Origin: Gammaproteobacteria bacterium
GTDB lineage: Bacteria; Pseudomonadota; Gammaproteobacteria; Pseudomonadales; Azotimanducaceae
Direction: 5' to 3'
Assembly: GCA_002715785.1 (NCBI GenBank)
Contig: PBAA01000001.1
Span: 21,656 to 47,824, forward strand
DNA: 26,169 bases
Below, piece by piece: positions 23,629 through 26,169 of this stretch (within the stretch, counting starts at the first letter, position 1; each line of letters starts with the position of its first letter). Under the pieces are notes generated by a model. That model was not told the origin of the DNA. It did not search any database and saw only the letters and a list, made by a program, of their open reading frames with translations. Made by a program: the position numbers and the translations under genes.

Positions 23629-25094
23629 CGGATTCCCTCCCACGCTTTTCTTTCATTCGCCTCTGGATCTCGTATTGGACCTGATTCGTCGTCAAAAATC
23701 ATGGTGTTGCGAGTTTCGGCCGAGTACGGAGTCCAGCCTGGATCACCATCGCGGATAAAATCGATCCAAGCGTGATGCATGCGATCTGCTATGTGCTGAG
23801 GCGTCGGTCCTGGTCCGATGAAATTATCGACTCCGGCCTGATCGAGGTTGTCGAAGGCAAACGGGATTTCGAGAGCGTGCGTGGCCTTTAGATTGCCGTC
23901 GAATGCACGCGACTCCCAATTGAACTGATATAGCCAGTTACGCGAGGTATAGGGCCTTGCTTCCAGGAGTCGAATCGCAGGAATGCGAAACATAAAGTCA
24001 GTAGAAATGGCGGTCATTAGGTCGGCGGCGGAGTCATGAGGTCGAGCGTCGCGGTAACGCTGCAAGAGGTGCTCATCCCCCATTCCAAGGGCTCTTCTTT
24101 CGAGTTGGCGCTCATTGATTCGATCCTGATAACTCCATAGCGTGGTCTCGTGATGATTGGAGCCGGTCATGACCGCCACCCCGGATCCGACGCCAGAACG
24201 TATCGCGTCAATCGGCGACTCAGCGAGCAGGGTACTCCCGATGACGGGGTAGAACGCGGATACTGGGACACCCAGAGTCTCTTGTGTATCTGGAGTTTCG
24301 AGTTTTGCGATGGTTTGCAGTTGTGCATGGAGAATTTCTTCGGCGGATGCGGCCATAAATTGAGTGGGCCCATCTGCATCGAGCTCTTTTAGAAAGGCAT
24401 CTCTCACCAATTTTCCCGCTTTGGCTGGCAGGGTGTGGTGGGCTGCGCCGCTCTGCGGTATAGCGTGTCGAAATAGACCATCGGTTGCGGGCATACCAAG
24501 TAGCGTTGAGACGCTAAAACCACCCGCAGATTCACCGGCAATCGTCACCTTGGCGGGGTCCCCACCGAACTGTTCAATGTTCTGTTGAACCCATTCAAGA
24601 GCAAACATTTGGTCGAGTAGGCCGTTAATACCGGAAAACTCGAACTCGCTTCCAAAGGTCGATAAGTCCGTGAATCCAAGTGCTCCGAGACGATAATTGA
24701 TGCTGACCACCACGATATCTCCGTGGACCGCAAAGCGAGCTCCGTTATACCAAGGAATACCGCCTTGCCCAGTGCGGTACGCGCCGCCGTGTATCCAAAC
24801 GAACACAGGACGTCCGCTACCGGATGTCATTGGGGTTGTGATATTCAGCGTGAGGCAATTCTCATCCCAACGTACGCTGGGTGGATCGCTAAGGCCGCTA
24901 CCAGGTAGTTGCGGCGCGGCGGCTCCGATTTTCTTGGTGGATAGAACGTCCAACCAAGGTTCGTGAGCCTGCGCTCGTTGAAATCGTTTTGATTCCGTTG
25001 GTGACGCGGCGTAAGGAATACCGGCGAAAAAAAGTGTGCCGTCTTTTTCTCGGCCTTCGATCGGACCGGTTGTCGTTTCTACCTGCGTGTTCAT
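23625..25094 (-). CDS. Type B carboxylesterase
   Basis: A 489-residue alpha/beta-hydrolase of the carboxylesterase/cholinesterase family that cleaves carboxylic esters. The oxyanion-hole motif is VWIHGGAYRTGQG; the nucleophile is S189 in IAGESAGGFS; the acid is probably E316 in GSNHHETTLW; the His is H406 in ATHALEIPF. DENCLTLNI and FGGDPAKVT are family marks. No signal peptide is present, so it is likely cytosolic and acts on an imported ester. ATG 25094 has AAGGGAGAGAG upstream. It is translationally coupled to the following acyl-CoA dehydrogenase, suggesting that hydrolysis and beta-oxidation act on one compound. It diverges from matB across 115 bases. Confidence 0.93.
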   Translation of the reverse strand: MNTQVETTTGPIEGREKDGTLFFAGIPYAASPTESKRFQRAQAHEPWLDVLSTKKIGAAAPQLPGSGLSDPPSVRWDENCLTLNITTPMTSGSGRPVFVWIHGGAYRTGQGGIPWYNGARFAVHGDIVVVSINYRLGALGFTDLSTFGSEFEFSGINGLLDQMFALEWVQQNIEQFGGDPAKVTIAGESAGGFSVSTLLGMPATDGLFRHAIPQSGAAHHTLPAKAGKLVRDAFLKELDADGPTQFMAASAEEILHAQLQTIAKLETPDTQETLGVPVSAFYPVIGSTLLAESPIDAIRSGVGSGVAVMTGSNHHETTLWSYQDRINERQLERRALGMGDEHLLQRYRDARPHDSAADLMTAISTDFMFRIPAIRLLEARPYTSRNWLYQFNWESRAFDGNLKATHALEIPFAFDNLDQAGVDNFIGPGPTPQHIADRMHHAWIDFIRDGDPGWTPYSAETRNTMIFDDESGPIRDPEANERKAWEGIR

Positions 25095-25209
25095 TAGGCT
25101 CTCTCCCTTTCGCCCGATCGTATCGCATTGTGATAAGACTGTTTGGGGAAGGGATTTGCAGAAGAGGTGACGCGTTGCAATGCTTAAGGCCTATTGAGGG
25201 GATGTCTCA

Positions 25210-26169
25210 ATGAACGGGAACCTGTTCAGCCGTTTTGACGCTGTATTTTCTGAGTATGCGGAACAAGTTTGTTTACGGTTGCCGGATGGCACTGGTTGGA
25301 CCTATAACGATTTGCATCGGGCAACCGGCCGCATAGGGGCCGTATTGCGTCAGCAGGGCGTGCGTCCCGGTGATCGCGTAGTGGTGCAAGTTCCAAAAAC
25401 ACCGGACGCGATCGCTCTTTATCTAGCCACGCTTCAAGTTGGCGCGGTTTATGTGCCGTTGAATACCGATTACACCGAGGCGGAGGTAGCTTACTTTCTC
25501 GGCGATGCGGAACCTTCGTTGTACGTCACCGCCGAGGACTCGGAGACTGGTTTGCCAACGTTAACGCTGGATGCCTACGGCGAAGGTTCCCTGAAAGAGC
25601 TGGCTTCGTCGATGAATCCTGATGACCATATCGTCGATTGCAGTCGCGAGGACCTGGCAGCCATTCTCTATACATCGGGGACGACAGGACGTTCTAAAGG
25701 GGCGATGTTGACGCATGGCAATTTAACGAGCAACGCCGATACTTTGATCTCCTATTGGGGATGGCGATCCGACGACGTTCTCCTGCACGCGCTTCCTATC
25801 TATCATGTCCATGGCCTATTCGTGGCATCGCATTGCGTGTTACTGACAGGTAGCTCGATGATTTTTCTACCGCGATTCGACGTGGAGGAGGTCGTTCATC
25901 ACTTATCGTCGTCCACTGTTCTTATGGGCGTTCCGACCTTCTATACGCGTCTTCTCCGATCATCCCGTTTCACCTCGGAGGTGACTGCCGGCATCCGCTT
26001 ATTTGTATCAGGGTCGGCACCACTGACCGAGCAGACATTCGAAGCGTTCGTCCAGCGAACAGGGCATCGGATACTGGAACGCTACGGGATGAGTGAGACT
26101 GGAATGAATACATCCAATCCGTTAGACGGCGAGCGAGTTGCCGGGACCGTTGGGTTCCCGCTTCCTGGG
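25210..26169 (+). CDS. matB: Malonyl-CoA synthetase (3' end cut by window)
   Basis: An adenylate-forming ligase open from ATG 25210 to the right edge (320 codons, no stop yet). It converts malonate (or methylmalonate), ATP and CoA to the CoA thioester. The N-terminus MNGNLFSRFD, the P-loop YTSGTTGRSKG at 154-164, ALPIYHVHGLFVASH, the MGVPTFYTRLLRS segment and YGMSETGMNTSNP at 292-304 together closely match MatB as I remember it, more so than general acyl-CoA synthetases; the arrangement of PIYH and NTSNP favours malonate. GAGGGG stands 8 bases before the ATG. The usual partner, malonyl-CoA decarboxylase, is not in the window. The region between it and the esterase holds no clear promoter that I can support. 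Confidence 0.92.
   Translation, partial: MNGNLFSRFDAVFSEYAEQVCLRLPDGTGWTYNDLHRATGRIGAVLRQQGVRPGDRVVVQVPKTPDAIALYLATLQVGAVYVPLNTDYTEAEVAYFLGDAEPSLYVTAEDSETGLPTLTLDAYGEGSLKELASSMNPDDHIVDCSREDLAAILYTSGTTGRSKGAMLTHGNLTSNADTLISYWGWRSDDVLLHALPIYHVHGLFVASHCVLLTGSSMIFLPRFDVEEVVHHLSSSTVLMGVPTFYTRLLRSSRFTSEVTAGIRLFVSGSAPLTEQTFEAFVQRTGHRILERYGMSETGMNTSNPLDGERVAGTVGFPLPG

Noticed and set aside
1..26169. Mobile elements, CRISPR, tRNA genes, defence or toxin systems
   Set aside because: No transposase, integrase, direct-repeat array, tRNA-like cloverleaf or known defence gene could be found by reading; the gaps between genes are too small to hold most of these.

Overview
The window reads as a compact stretch of a bacterial chromosome, probably from a Pseudomonadota (proteobacterium) and plausibly a marine gammaproteobacterium. 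That placement is an inference from the mix of genes: a Liv-type ABC system with a lipoprotein binding protein, a class I FeS fumarase, a glutathione S-transferase, MatB, and good Shine-Dalgarno sites. No rRNA or other marker gene confirms it. I see no tRNA, CRISPR array, transposase, integrase or phage gene. No gene-free gap exceeds about 190 bases.

Layout. (1) Positions 1-4103, plus strand: the end of livG, then livF, a long-chain acyl-CoA synthetase and a lipoprotein substrate-binding protein, all tightly packed; this looks like uptake coupled to CoA activation of a carboxylic acid. (2) 4130-7447: an F420/FMN-type luciferase-like oxidoreductase (minus), a CYP142/CYP125-like cytochrome P450 (plus) and an enolase-superfamily dehydratase or racemase (minus). 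(3) 7635-11039: a single-chain biotin carboxylase-BCCP-carboxyltransferase of the long-chain acyl-CoA carboxylase (LCC) architecture. (4) 11058-15591: a second luciferase-like monooxygenase, a GPH/MelB-type transporter, a GST and an acyl-CoA dehydrogenase. (5) 15588-18346: a YccU-type CoA-binding protein and MetY on the minus strand; divergent from MetY is a PrdB/GrdB-like selenoprotein whose reading frame crosses an in-frame UGA. (6) 18417-21850: class I fumarase and acetoacetyl-CoA synthetase, converging with a 4-base overlap. (7) 21922-25094, minus strand: an unknown membrane-anchored Cys-rich protein, an acyl-CoA dehydrogenase and a type B carboxylesterase. (8) 25210 to the right edge: the first 320 codons of malonyl-CoA synthetase matB, cut by the window.

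The common theme is catabolism of lipid-like or branched carboxylic acids: import, activation to CoA thioesters, oxidation by P450, flavin enzymes and acyl-CoA dehydrogenases, carboxylation, and feeding of acetoacetate, malonate and fumarate into central metabolism. The substrate cannot be read from the sequence.

The most notable observation is the selenoprotein at 17426-18346. A plain reading gives two small ORFs (17426-17914 and 17978-18346). They are one gene of 306 residues with selenocysteine at residue 163 in a U-P-V-C motif. A perfect 6-bp hairpin with a loop that begins with G lies 12 bases after the UGA, as expected for a bacterial SECIS element.
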